Assembly: GCA_028684915.1 (NCBI GenBank)
Contig: JAQUEZ010000033.1
Location: forward strand, 1 to 42,924
Direction: 5' to 3'
Length of the DNA: 42,924 nt
Source: Desulfobulbus sp.
GTDB lineage: Bacteria; Desulfobacterota; Desulfobulbia; Desulfobulbales; Desulfobulbaceae
The notes under the pieces were generated by a model. It was not told the origin of the DNA. It saw only the letters and a program-made list of their open reading frames with translations, and searched no databases. How positions within the stretch are numbered: position 1 is the first letter of the stretch; every line of letters starts with the position of its first letter. The position numbers and the translations under genes are program-made. This document shows, in pieces, positions 25,157 to 32,782 of the stretch.

Positions 25157-25194
25157 GGGGTCTGTTCACGAAACGGGAAAAATCGTACGCTAAG
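25157..25194 (+). repeat. Tn3-family terminal inverted repeat (element side to the right)
   Basis: These 38 bases begin GGGGTCTG, contain GGGAAAAATCGTACG and end CTAAG, the consensus form of Tn3-family ends. The stop codon of the tnpA fragment (25190-25192) lies within it, the usual arrangement, so the transposon body extends to the right. The copy at 23595-23632 points the opposite way. Confidence 0.78.
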
Positions 25195-25378
25195 CCTCGG
25201 CGAGCATTCGTAATGGTCGAAACTTGCCCTGTGCCATCTGTCTTCTCTGCTGCCACACGTAATCGCCGGTCAGATTGATGTGTTCCCAGCCCAATGGCGA
25301 CAAGTGCGACAGCAGTTTATCATCTATACCCTTCCCCGAATCCCTCAAAACTTGCACTGAAAATTTACTTCCGTTCAT
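25190..25378 (-). pseudogene. tnpA: C-terminal fragment of Tn3-family transposase TnpA
   Basis: Reading leftward, 62 codons end at the terminal repeat. [20 protein letters not shown], then INLTGDYVW and GKFRPLR are the conserved C terminus of Tn3-family TnpA, which is normally about 1000 residues long. Everything upstream, including the DDE catalytic residues, is missing: similarity stops near 25370 and is followed by unrelated sequence. The element therefore cannot move by itself. It marks an old Tn3 insertion whose interior was deleted. Confidence 0.8.
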
Positions 25379-25840
25379 TTTTTTGAGTGTTCAAAAATAA
25401 TGAACATTGGCAAGAGTGAACATAATCGTGAAGGCGGAACAAACGAAACCAACGGCTTTGATGGGGGAATGCGCATCATTTTTTCTTGCGATTTCGATAA
25501 AGATCGGATTATTTATGTGCATTACCTTCCACTTGCACTCGTTTGCAAGGAATCCCTTCCATGGGAAATCGCTGGACTCTCTCGCTTTGCTCCTTTGAGC
25601 ATGAAGAGCAGATCCTTGGAGTATCATCATTTGGCGTAGCCATGAGGATTGATGGAACACCATCAGTTATCCTTTGCGCCCTTCTATTCGTGGATTATCT
25701 CTTTTTCTTCGCCTTGAAGAATACAAAAGAGATCCACACCTCTTGACCCCTTTTCTTTTCTGAACCTGGACACCCACAGCAGCAATCATGCTGATCTGTT
25801 CGTCCTGGTTTGATTCATATAAGTTCACAACCCACATCTT
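25379..25840. other. Intergenic region before the recombination operon, with TGAACA-type half sites
   Basis: About 460 bp without a supported gene. Short frames on both strands (for example 25391-25663 minus and 25400-25639 plus) have no recognisable domain or good start signal. TGTTCA at 25388-25393 and TGAACA at 25401-25406 form an inverted repeat with a 7-bp spacer, and a further TGAACA at 25417-25422 repeats the half site. The promoter of the rightward operon that begins at 25920 should lie here. TATAAG near 25818 is a possible -10 box, but this is weak. Confidence 0.4.
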
Positions 25841-25922
25841 GGGAGAAATACAAATCTCCCAATAACGGGTGCATTGTGTTTTTCTCCCGTATCTCAAAGA
25901 TCTATAAGGAGACAACACAATG
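25841..25922 (+). promoter_or_regulatory. Structured leader 1 (rad52-like gene), radC-motif-like
   Basis: Three exclusive pairings are visible. GGGAGA (25841-25846) with TCTCCC (25855-25860) makes the first hairpin. GGGAGAAA (25841-25848) can instead pair with TTTCTCCC (25881-25888). CATTGTGTT (25872-25880) is an exact complement of AACACAATG (25914-25922), which contains the start codon, while TCTCC (25883-25887) matches the ribosome binding site GGAGA (25908-25912). Confidence 0.65.
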
Positions 25923-26681
25923 TCAGAGCAAAATTTAAAAACAATGGTCGCCGAGATAAACACCCTTCTTGCCAGTTATGGTAGAGAGGCAATCCAGGAG
26001 ACCAAAATGGAAAAGGAAGGCAAGGTTATCGGCCAAATAAAATACGGATTTAAACCTCAATATGTGTTTGATGCAATCAATGAGGTCATTGGTCCGGAAA
26101 ACTGGCGATACGAAGCCCAAAAATACGAATTGTTCGAACAACAAGCCGTCATTGAAACCAGGCTGTTCATTCGGCTCAACGGTGAATGGCTGCTGAAAGG
26201 TTCGCAATTTGGTCAAATGCAGGTCATCAAAGGCAATGTTGGCGATGCCCTCAAAGGCGCAATTACCGACTCGATCCAGAAGGCGTTTTCGCTGCTCTCA
26301 GTTGGTAAGGATGCCTACAGCGGCAAGTTGAAAACCCTTTGGGCTGCTGAATTTGCAGCAAAGGGAGCAGGTCAAAAACCAGCGCCAGCAAAACCCCGAC
26401 AACAGCAGAAACCGAATACCGCACCGCAACCGTCTGCACAAACCCCCACCCCACCCTCCCCTGCTGCGACTGGCGATCAACAACCTCCTGCACCATCCGG
26501 AGCGTCAGTCACCCTGCCCATTCAACACCTTCCCTTGATCGCCGGCGTCGATTATGTGATCCAAGATGATCGCTATATTGCCACAGGTGAACGGTTGTTT
26601 GACAAAAAGGAACTGTTGAAGGCAGCAGGATTTCGGTGGGAGGGAAACAACAGGCAATGGTCAAAGGAGATCACTCAATGA
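25920..26681 (+). CDS. Rad52-like single-strand annealing protein
   Basis: A 253-residue protein. The N-terminal Rad52/22 domain shows GYGFKPQYVFDAINEVIGPENW-like elements (here YGFKPQYVFDAINEVIG), followed by VETRLFIRL and KGNVGDALKGAITDSIQKAF. A Pro/Gln-rich linker (about 138-195) leads to a short C-terminal module with LFDKKELLKAAGFRWEG and RQWSKEI. Rad52-family proteins of phages and ICEs anneal complementary single strands in recombination, usually together with an exonuclease. The nuclease partner here is likely the Cas4-like protein two genes on, with SSB after it. The AAGGAG ribosome binding site lies within a structured leader. It overlaps the next small gene by ATGA. Confidence 0.85.
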   Translation: MSEQNLKTMVAEINTLLASYGREAIQETKMEKEGKVIGQIKYGFKPQYVFDAINEVIGPENWRYEAQKYELFEQQAVIETRLFIRLNGEWLLKGSQFGQMQVIKGNVGDALKGAITDSIQKAFSLLSVGKDAYSGKLKTLWAAEFAAKGAGQKPAPAKPRQQQKPNTAPQPSAQTPTPPSPAATGDQQPPAPSGASVTLPIQHLPLIAGVDYVIQDDRYIATGERLFDKKELLKAAGFRWEGNNRQWSKEITQ

Positions 26682-26875
26682 ATCCTTGCATTGTGCTGAT
26701 TGTTGCGCTGCTCAGTTTTTGTTTCGGCATATTGATTTTTCTTCATTCGCATGTCCTTACGTTGTTTCTGGTACTTGTATCAGCACCAATATTCATTGCG
26801 TCTTCGCGCAACATGTTGGCTCAACAGCAAAAAACTGTATCGAAACAACAGCAAGGTAAAAAACAACACCCATAA
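26678..26875 (+). CDS. Small two-helix membrane protein
   Basis: A 65-residue protein starting at ATG 26678, overlapping the Rad52-like stop as ATGA. Residues 3-20 and 26-43 are hydrophobic, giving a helical hairpin in the membrane, followed by a basic, Gln/Lys-rich tail. No family was recognised. Coupling to the annealing protein suggests co-expression, but no role can be named. Confidence 0.6.
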   Translation: MNPCIVLIVALLSFCFGILIFLHSHVLTLFLVLVSAPIFIASSRNMLAQQQKTVSKQQQGKKQHP

Positions 26876-26892
26876 CTCTTGAAAACCCATCC

Positions 26893-26965
26893 TTGAGGGA
26901 GCGACACACGTATCCCTCAAACGGGTCTGTGCGTTCTTCCTCAAATATTTGCTGAGGTCATCATG
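26893..26965 (+). promoter_or_regulatory. Structured leader 2 (cas4-like gene)
   Basis: TTGAGGGA (26893-26900) pairs perfectly with TCCCTCAA (26913-26920). Alternatively TTGAGG pairs with CCTCAA (26939-26944). CCTCA (26939-26943) can also pair with TGAGG (26953-26957), which is the ribosome binding site of the gene starting at 26963. The logic is the same as in the other leaders, though the arms are shorter. Confidence 0.5.
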
Positions 26966-27925
26966 GACGCAGTCGCAATAATTCACAACAGCTTACGCAA
27001 GCTGTCCTCTCAACAGACCACCGATACACTCGGAGACCGCCGCAACTACCTCGGCGCCTCGGACATAGGCCATTGCCCTCGCAAGGTCATCCTGCAAAGG
27101 ACGGATCCCAGGGAGCATGATCTTGCCAGTCTGCTTCGCTTTGAGCGAGGTCACATGACAGAAGAGATCATCGCCAAAGTCTTTTGTGCCGCCGGGTATT
27201 CCTTTGAGCGCCAAGTCGAAGCTCCGATCAACCTTGAAGGTGTCCCCTTCCTGGCCCACATCGACTTTGTTTTCACCTCCACCACAGCCAAGATCAAATC
27301 CATCCTTGAAGTGAAGAGCAGCGCGATCCTCGAAGGTCCCCATGGGTCCTGGGAGGCACAGTTGTTCACGCAGATGGGAGCGATGGAAGCGCAGTACCCG
27401 GATTACACGATTCGTGGTGCAATTCTGGTTGTGGACTTGGCTGAGGGCGCGGTGGCATTTTATTCCGGGTATGCACCAAACGCCATTGTCTTTGATGGTC
27501 TGAAGCAAAAAGCAGCACGAATCTGGTGCGCGTATCAGGCTGCTCAGCATGGCGAAGATATCGAATGGGAAACCGAGCCCAGTTTGTTGTGTGGCCATTG
27601 CGAATATCTTTTTACTTGCCCTCGCTTTGCCGCAAAGAGCGTTCCCGACCTCATTGGTTTTGTCGAGGAAATGCAGGCATTCAAAAGCGAGATCAAAAAA
27701 CTGCAACAACAGATGGAACCACAAAAAGAGCAACTGATGTCGATTGTCCAATCAATTGGTGATATTCAGGTCGGCTCCTATCTGCTTAAAAAAAGAACGA
27801 CGAAACGACAGTCGCTTGATCAGATTCGACTCGCTGAGTTCCTTTCCGAGCATGGTTTAACTGTCGATGATTTTCGCGGCACTCCATCGGAATCGTCGTG
27901 GCTTGAAGTGAAAAAGCAAAAATAA
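26963..27925 (+). CDS. Cas4-like PD-(D/E)XK nuclease with predicted Fe-S cluster
   Basis: A 320-residue RecB-type nuclease. GASDIGHCPRKVIL supplies the first Cys, HIDFVF and ILEVKSS hold the catalytic Asp and Glu-x-Lys, and LLCGHCEYLFTCPRF provides three more cysteines. The four Cys pattern predicts a 4Fe-4S cluster as in Cas4, AddB and related exonucleases. A C-terminal coiled coil (about 235-260) follows. With no cas genes nearby it is more likely the exonuclease partner of the Rad52-like protein than part of a CRISPR system. This forms a Red-like recombination module with SSB. It is preceded by a structured leader. Confidence 0.87.
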   Translation: MDAVAIIHNSLRKLSSQQTTDTLGDRRNYLGASDIGHCPRKVILQRTDPREHDLASLLRFERGHMTEEIIAKVFCAAGYSFERQVEAPINLEGVPFLAHIDFVFTSTTAKIKSILEVKSSAILEGPHGSWEAQLFTQMGAMEAQYPDYTIRGAILVVDLAEGAVAFYSGYAPNAIVFDGLKQKAARIWCAYQAAQHGEDIEWETEPSLLCGHCEYLFTCPRFAAKSVPDLIGFVEEMQAFKSEIKKLQQQMEPQKEQLMSIVQSIGDIQVGSYLLKKRTTKRQSLDQIRLAEFLSEHGLTVDDFRGTPSESSWLEVKKQK

Positions 27926-27998
27926 ATGCCGTTAAGGCCCGGACTGCGCCCAAGCAGTTGGTCGGGAGCACACTGACGGTCAACACACAACCCGTTCC

Positions 27999-28082
27999 GT
28001 GGGGGATTTCACAACAAACCCCATGTGCGGGTTTTTTGTTGCCCTGCGGCACATCCATCACTGTTCAAAGGAGAACACCATG
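27999..28082 (+). promoter_or_regulatory. Structured leader 3 (ssb), divergent form
   Basis: TGGGG (28000-28004) pairs with CCCCA (28019-28023). AACAAACCC (28013-28021) can instead pair, with a bulge, with GGGTTTTTTGTT (28029-28040). A separate local hairpin TGTTC/GAACA (28062-28066 and 28073-28077) places AAGGA of the ribosome binding site in its loop. The order resembles the other leaders but is less regular. Confidence 0.4.
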
Positions 28083-28466
28083 AACAAATCCATGCTTATT
28101 GGCAATCTTGGCGCAGATCCCGAAGTCCGTTACACCCAGTCCGGCACCCCGGTCGCATCCTTCAGCGTGGCCACCACGGAACGATGGAAGGACAGCGATG
28201 GGAATACCCAGGAGCACACCGAATGGCATCGCATTGTCGTTTGGCGGCGCCTGGCGGAAATTTGCGGTGAATACCTGAGCAAAGGGTCCAAAATCTATGT
28301 CGAAGGGCGATTACAAACCCGGAAATGGAAGGATGGAGACGGCAATGACCGCTACACCACCGAGATCGTCATGATGAAGATGGAAATGCTCTGCGGTGGT
28401 CGGCAGGGTGAGGCCTTCGACGATCCAAATCCTAACCCGGTCCCTGGAGACGAAGTCCCCTTTTAA
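28080..28466 (+). CDS. ssb: Single-stranded DNA-binding protein
   Basis: A 128-residue SSB with the full OB fold: [20 protein letters not shown], then [20 protein letters not shown] and [13 protein letters not shown]. The acidic tip DEVPF at the C terminus, which recruits partner proteins, is present, though the linker is very short. I start it at ATG 28080 behind AAGGAG rather than the in-frame ATG at 27999, which lies in the leader. As part of the recombination and replication module of the element it would coat single strands for the Rad52-like protein and the nuclease. Confidence 0.95.
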   Translation: MNKSMLIGNLGADPEVRYTQSGTPVASFSVATTERWKDSDGNTQEHTEWHRIVVWRRLAEICGEYLSKGSKIYVEGRLQTRKWKDGDGNDRYTTEIVMMKMEMLCGGRQGEAFDDPNPNPVPGDEVPF

Positions 28467-28501
28467 GGGGTAGCGCAGGCCCGTTGTTCAATAACCAATC
28501 T

Positions 28502-28572
28502 CCCATGGGGGCCAACACACCCCCATGGGTGCGTTTTGCCCCCTTTTTTTGCTCTGGAGGCAAAACGTCATG
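28502..28572 (+). promoter_or_regulatory. Structured leader 4 (DUF6094 methyltransferase)
   Basis: CCCATGGGGG (28502-28511) pairs over 10 bp with CCCCCATGGG (28520-28529). GGGGGC (28507-28512) can instead pair with GCCCCC (28538-28543), which is followed by seven T, a terminator-like form. CGTTTTGCC (28532-28540) is an exact complement of GGCAAAACG (28559-28567), which overlaps the GGAGG ribosome binding site and ends just before the start codon. Confidence 0.72.
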
Positions 28573-29622
28573 GCACGATTAGGATCACAAGCCAAAGCAG
28601 GATTCTATCCGACTCCGGATAGCGTCTGCGATCTGCTCAAACAAATCATTACCTATGAAGAGGGGGCACGGATACTGGATCCATGCTGCGGTGCGGGCGA
28701 GGCCTTGGCGGCTTTGGCCCAAACAGCTCCTGAAGGAGTGGCCACCTACGGTATCGAACTTGATCACGGACGTGCGACACTCGCTCGGCCGCGATTGAAC
28801 GAGGTCCTTTGGTGCGATGCCCTGCAGGAGACCCGGTACACGCTCCATGCCTTCGGCTTTCTCTTCCTCAATCCCCCTTACGATACCGCGATTACCCCTG
28901 ATGAAAAAGCACAGCGTTTTGAAACCCTCTTCCTGCGGAGCTTCATCAAGGCCCTGCAGCCCAACGGTTTCCTCGTGTTCATCATCCCCTATTACGTTCT
29001 GGCAAATCAAGACTGCGCCCAGGCCATAGCCCGAAATTTCAATGTCCAGGTCCTTGGGTTCCCCGAGGCGGACTTTCAGGCGTTCAAACAGTGCATTGTT
29101 TTGGGTAAACGGCAACGAGTCACCGCCGAGCAGGCTGAAACGTGCGCACATAACCTGATGGAACTCGGGCAACTGGCCCCGGAAGCATTTCTTAGAGAAG
29201 TGGAGATCATGGCAGAGATGGCCCCGGTCTCGTTGGTCATCCCGGCCGCGAGCAAACCGCTTGCCTCGTTTAAAAGCTCTCGACTTGATCCGACGCTGGC
29301 AATTCCCTTGATCCGCAAGGCTGGAGTCCTTGGCAACATGATCCGGGAAATTGCACCGCAGCAACGGAACACCATCCGACCCCTCGGGATGTTGGAGAAC
29401 GGCCACATGGCCCTGCTCCTGGCCGGCGGGTTCATGAATGGGGAGATCGAGAAAGATGGACGTCGTTTGGTGATCAAAGGGGTGGTGAGAAAAATCACTC
29501 CCATAGTTGCCACACGTGAAAACGAAAAAGGCAAGGGTGGGGCCATCACGACCCGCGATAAGTACATCCCAACTGTCAAGGTGATCGACATGCAATCCGC
29601 AACGATCCAGACGATTCAATAG
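28570..29622 (+). CDS. DUF6094-type class I DNA methyltransferase
   Basis: Starting at ATG 28570 (GGAGG site upstream), the protein has 350 residues. GFYPTPDSVCDLL, the AdoMet motif DPCCGAGEAL at 37-46, an acidic loop GIELD and the catalytic NPPY at 101-104 define a gamma-type N6-adenine methyltransferase fold. The remainder fits the DUF6094 proteins of plasmids and ICEs. No cognate nuclease is next to it, so it is likely a solitary methylase that could protect the element from host restriction, alongside the KlcA-like protein downstream. It is followed by an unknown gene and a helicase, an order I associate with this class of elements. Confidence 0.87.
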   Translation: MARLGSQAKAGFYPTPDSVCDLLKQIITYEEGARILDPCCGAGEALAALAQTAPEGVATYGIELDHGRATLARPRLNEVLWCDALQETRYTLHAFGFLFLNPPYDTAITPDEKAQRFETLFLRSFIKALQPNGFLVFIIPYYVLANQDCAQAIARNFNVQVLGFPEADFQAFKQCIVLGKRQRVTAEQAETCAHNLMELGQLAPEAFLREVEIMAEMAPVSLVIPAASKPLASFKSSRLDPTLAIPLIRKAGVLGNMIREIAPQQRNTIRPLGMLENGHMALLLAGGFMNGEIEKDGRRLVIKGVVRKITPIVATRENEKGKGGAITTRDKYIPTVKVIDMQSATIQTIQ

Positions 29623-29639
29623 AAAGGGAAGCAAATACA

Positions 29640-30230
29640 ATGGAACGATTTTATCGAATGAAGTGCTTTGGGTTCGTTGCCTACTGCGATGCGTTTATAG
29701 GACGCAGACAGGTCGAATCCGGCATTGAAACATTGAGTGTGTTCCTTATCAGCATGATTGGGACCGCATCAAATATCAAGGCGATATCCGCAAATCTTTA
29801 TCAAGGAGAACAAGTCAGATTGACCGAATTTGTCGAGACCAATGAATATGAAGGCATTGGATGCAGCTATTACGGCCAGGCCAATGCCAACAATTTTCAA
29901 ACACTGCGGACACGAAAGATTGATGATGTCGTCAATAAGATCGTTGTCCATAAATTCGTTCTTGGCGCGCAGGAAAATAAGGCTGCTGTGGTCTTTGGCC
30001 CTGACCTGCCAACAGTCCAGGAACGGGCATTTCTTCAATTGGATGCAGCTACAACAATACCGTTGAAGAAACAGTGGATAGGCTGGTTGTGGGACGAGGT
30101 CATGCAACCTGAGCAACTCTATTCGTTTGGCGATCCTGAGTTGCACCTTGCCTATCTGATCTCGTTGCCGACAGATGAGGAACTGGAACCCCCGGTTCTG
30201 CAGGCGGTCAAAGACAATTACCTCCATTAA
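29640..30230 (+). CDS. Hypothetical protein between methyltransferase and helicase
   Basis: A 196-residue protein starting 17 bp after the methyltransferase stop, with an AGGGAAG ribosome binding site and no structured leader of its own, so it is expected to be co-translated from the methyltransferase mRNA. It begins with an aromatic-rich strand (ERFYRMKCFGFVAYCDAFIG) and has mixed alpha/beta character without membrane helices. No domain was recognised. Its place suggests an accessory of the methylase or the helicase. Confidence 0.65.
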   Translation: MERFYRMKCFGFVAYCDAFIGRRQVESGIETLSVFLISMIGTASNIKAISANLYQGEQVRLTEFVETNEYEGIGCSYYGQANANNFQTLRTRKIDDVVNKIVVHKFVLGAQENKAAVVFGPDLPTVQERAFLQLDAATTIPLKKQWIGWLWDEVMQPEQLYSFGDPELHLAYLISLPTDEELEPPVLQAVKDNYLH

Positions 30231-30242
30231 ATCAACCAATAA

Positions 30243-30328
30243 CCCATAACAGGGGAGCGCTATTTCCCCCTGTTATGGGGAGGCCTCTCCTGTGGGATAC
30301 CTCAGAGTATACACGGAGAGGCTCAATG
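30243..30328 (+). promoter_or_regulatory. Structured leader 5 (SNF2-like helicase)
   Basis: CCCATAACAGGGG (30243-30255) and CCCCTGTTATGGG (30267-30279) form a perfect 13-bp stem. CAGGGGAG (30250-30257) can instead pair with CTCTCCTG (30285-30292, one G-U). GCCTCTCC (30283-30290) is an exact complement of GGAGAGGC (30315-30322), the ribosome binding site of the gene starting at 30326. No T tract follows, so control here would be translational only. Confidence 0.7.
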
Positions 30329-32677
30329 ACAGCACCAGCACCCATGCTCGAAGTTTCGTCTGCAGCCGAGACGGACAGTGAGCAAACTGAAAATGAAACG
30401 ATCAAATTGGCTGATTTTCTTGAGGAATGGGGCGATACACTCAAAGCCCAGGTCCTGAGGAACATGCAGCCGGTCTATTCCGGAAAAACCGAAGATGAAT
30501 GGGACCGTCAAGCCAGGGGGCAGTTACAAAACCTGCTGCGGACCGCTTTTCCCGGTCAAATCACCAAAGGGATTCTCCCGGTCGCCAAGGCGTTTTACCA
30601 CGCTGACAACAAGGCGGCCTTTCTGGTTGGCGAGATGGGAGCCGGCAAGTCCTTCATGGGCCTGGCTGTGCTCTACCTGATGCCGCAGAAGAACAAGAGA
30701 GTCCTTATCCAGTGCCCCGGTCACCTGGTCCAGAAATGGATCCGTGAGGCCAAGATGACCATCCCCGACTGCACCTGCGTCAACCTCAACGGCAAATCGC
30801 TGGATGTACTGCTGGCAAACAAACTGGCTCGCACCACGCCCAAAGGGACCGAGATATGGGTCATGGGTAAGGAGCGGGCCAAGCTGCACTATCAACGTGT
30901 CAGGCAATGGATGAAAATCCAGGGCCAGCCATGTTGTCCTGCCTGCGGTGCGTCAGTTGACCCCGACAGCCTGGAGGTGTGCATCAAGTGCAGGGCAAGG
31001 ATGTGGGCAGCGGACAAAGACCGGGTTCGCCGGTACGCAAAAGCGGAGTTCATCAAACGATACTTACCCAATAATTTTTTTGATCTCCTCATTCTTGACG
31101 AGGTCCACGAACTCAAGGGCGGCGGAACGGCACAAGGCCAATCCATGTCCTGCTTGATTGCTCGCTCAAAAAAAATTCTCGCATTAACGGGAACTTTGAT
31201 GGGCGGCTACTCCAAGGATCTGTACTACCTGCTGTGGCGAATGTTCCCACGGTGGATGAAGGCGGCGGGTCTGGAGTACGGCAGGGCGTTGCAGTTTGCG
31301 GAGCGCTACGGTGTCATCGAGCGCACCTATGACAGCAAGGATTTGAGTGTCAGCCTGAACGCGGCCAGCATCGGACGGAAGATAGGGGGAAGGCACCGGA
31401 TCAAGGAAATGCCGGGTATCTCTCCCCTCCTCCTGCCTGACTTACTGCTGGAGAGATCCGCCTTTGTGCGCTTGGAGGACATCAACGAGGCACTGCCGGC
31501 CTACGATGAAATGATCGTTTCGGTGGACATGGAGGGAGAACAGCGAGAAAACTACTGCGCGTTGGAAGCCCAGCTCACGGAGGAAACTCGAAAGGCCATG
31601 GCTCTTGGAGACATGCGGATGCTTGGCAAGATGTTGCAAACCTTGCTGGCTTATCCTGATGGCTGCCGAGCCGCTGAACGGGTCACGCTGGAGGTCGCAG
31701 GTATCGAGAAAACCGTCGGTTTCGCGCCGTCACTGAAAGTTGCCACTCTCCCCAAGGAAAAGCGACTGCTCGAGATCATGCGAGCAGAGCAACGCCAGGG
31801 GCGAAAAGTAGCCATCTTTGTCGAGCATACCGGCACCCGAGACCTGTTGCCGATTCTGGAAGCAAAGCTTAAAGAGGAGGGCTTTTCACCGCTGATCCTA
31901 CGCGGACAGGCGGTTGCTCCTGAGCACCGGGAAGCGTGGCTTGAGGAGCACATGAGCTCAGGGAATTACGATTGCCTCATGTGCAACCCCAATCTGGTGA
32001 AAACCGGTTTGGATCTTCTTGAGTTTCCAACTATTATTTTTTTTCAGTGTGGCTATTCAGTCTACACCCTCAGACAAGCAAGTCGGCGATCATGGCGCAT
32101 CGGCCAGGAACATCCCGTCAGGGTGTTTTTCATGGCCTACGGCGAATCGATGCAGGATAAGGCGCTCAGCCTCATTGCCCAGAAGATGGAAACATCGCTG
32201 GCAGTGGAGGGGGTGTTGTCCGAACAAGGCCTCGCGGCCCTTTCGGAATCCGAAAACAGCATCGTCATGGAGCTGGCCAAAGCACTCATTGGAAAGAACA
32301 CGGTTGCAGACGTCAATGAGGCCTGGACCAAGTACAAGCAGCAATCCCTGCTGGCCAACTTGAATCTGGACGACCCCGAAGACATGACCGTCACCACCAC
32401 GACCACTATCACCTCCTCTGCCGGCACGGCGACGATCTCGTATCAGTACGTTGTTCGGGGAAAGGTCAAACAGGTGGGAAACCAGGTGATGGTGTATGTC
32501 GGACGCAATCGCTTCGACCTCAATGCCGGCAAGGTACTCTGGTCCGGTAGAGTGGTTGGATTTTATGACAAGAAAGGCTTTGGCGAGATAAACGGCAAGC
32601 CGATCCGTATTTACAAGCCATCGGGCAAACCCTGGTTTGTCCTCGCGGAGGTGCATGAAGTCGAAATGCATCAGTAA
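30326..32677 (+). CDS. SNF2-like helicase with zinc ribbon, plasmid/ICE type
   Basis: A 783-residue helicase starting at ATG 30326. Walker A GEMGAGKS is at about 102-109. A zinc ribbon CPAC...CIKC follows near 206-226. The Walker B is LDEVHEL, and LTGTLMGG serves as motif III. The second RecA domain ends with QASRRSWRIGQ, the SNF2 motif VI. A C-terminal beta-rich domain follows a Thr-rich stretch. It is not closely similar to the defence-island helicase. In this class of mobile element such helicases follow the DUF6094 methylase, and a role in element replication or transfer is assumed rather than shown. It is preceded by a structured leader with an exact anti-ribosome-binding-site arm. Confidence 0.85.
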   Translation: MTAPAPMLEVSSAAETDSEQTENETIKLADFLEEWGDTLKAQVLRNMQPVYSGKTEDEWDRQARGQLQNLLRTAFPGQITKGILPVAKAFYHADNKAAFLVGEMGAGKSFMGLAVLYLMPQKNKRVLIQCPGHLVQKWIREAKMTIPDCTCVNLNGKSLDVLLANKLARTTPKGTEIWVMGKERAKLHYQRVRQWMKIQGQPCCPACGASVDPDSLEVCIKCRARMWAADKDRVRRYAKAEFIKRYLPNNFFDLLILDEVHELKGGGTAQGQSMSCLIARSKKILALTGTLMGGYSKDLYYLLWRMFPRWMKAAGLEYGRALQFAERYGVIERTYDSKDLSVSLNAASIGRKIGGRHRIKEMPGISPLLLPDLLLERSAFVRLEDINEALPAYDEMIVSVDMEGEQRENYCALEAQLTEETRKAMALGDMRMLGKMLQTLLAYPDGCRAAERVTLEVAGIEKTVGFAPSLKVATLPKEKRLLEIMRAEQRQGRKVAIFVEHTGTRDLLPILEAKLKEEGFSPLILRGQAVAPEHREAWLEEHMSSGNYDCLMCNPNLVKTGLDLLEFPTIIFFQCGYSVYTLRQASRRSWRIGQEHPVRVFFMAYGESMQDKALSLIAQKMETSLAVEGVLSEQGLAALSESENSIVMELAKALIGKNTVADVNEAWTKYKQQSLLANLNLDDPEDMTVTTTTTITSSAGTATISYQYVVRGKVKQVGNQVMVYVGRNRFDLNAGKVLWSGRVVGFYDKKGFGEINGKPIRIYKPSGKPWFVLAEVHEVEMHQ

Positions 32678-32702
32678 CCAACCTCTGTAAAATTCAACAA
32701 TA

Positions 32703-32782
32703 CCCCTCACCAGGGACAACACAACGTCCCCAGGGGGCTTGTCTTGTCCCTTTTTTCTTTTTCAATAAGGAGACAAGACATG
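32703..32782 (+). promoter_or_regulatory. Structured leader 6 (radC)
   Basis: GGGAC (32713-32717) pairs with GTCCC (32726-32730), extended outward by CCCCT/AGGGG (32703-32707 and 32732-32736). GGGACAA (32713-32719) can instead pair with TTGTCCC (32744-32750), directly followed by six T, a terminator form. TGTCTTGTC (32740-32748) is an exact complement of GACAAGACA (32772-32780), which reaches into the start codon. This lies upstream of radC, the context that named the radC RNA motif. Confidence 0.75.

Noticed and set aside
25391..25663. 90-codon minus frame and the opposing 79-codon plus frame
   Set aside because: Neither has a domain, good start signal or neighbour logic; treated as gap.
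26993..27751. 252-codon minus-strand frame
   Set aside because: Antisense shadow of the Cas4-like nuclease gene.
26963..27925. Cas4-like nuclease as sign of a CRISPR-Cas locus
   Set aside because: No cas1, cas2, effector gene or repeat array is in the window; neighbours are a Rad52-like protein and SSB.
28585..29640. 351-codon minus-strand frame
   Set aside because: Antisense shadow of the DUF6094 methyltransferase, which carries intact catalytic motifs.
32090..32722. 210-codon minus-strand frame
   Set aside because: Antisense shadow of the SNF2-like helicase end; no family seen.
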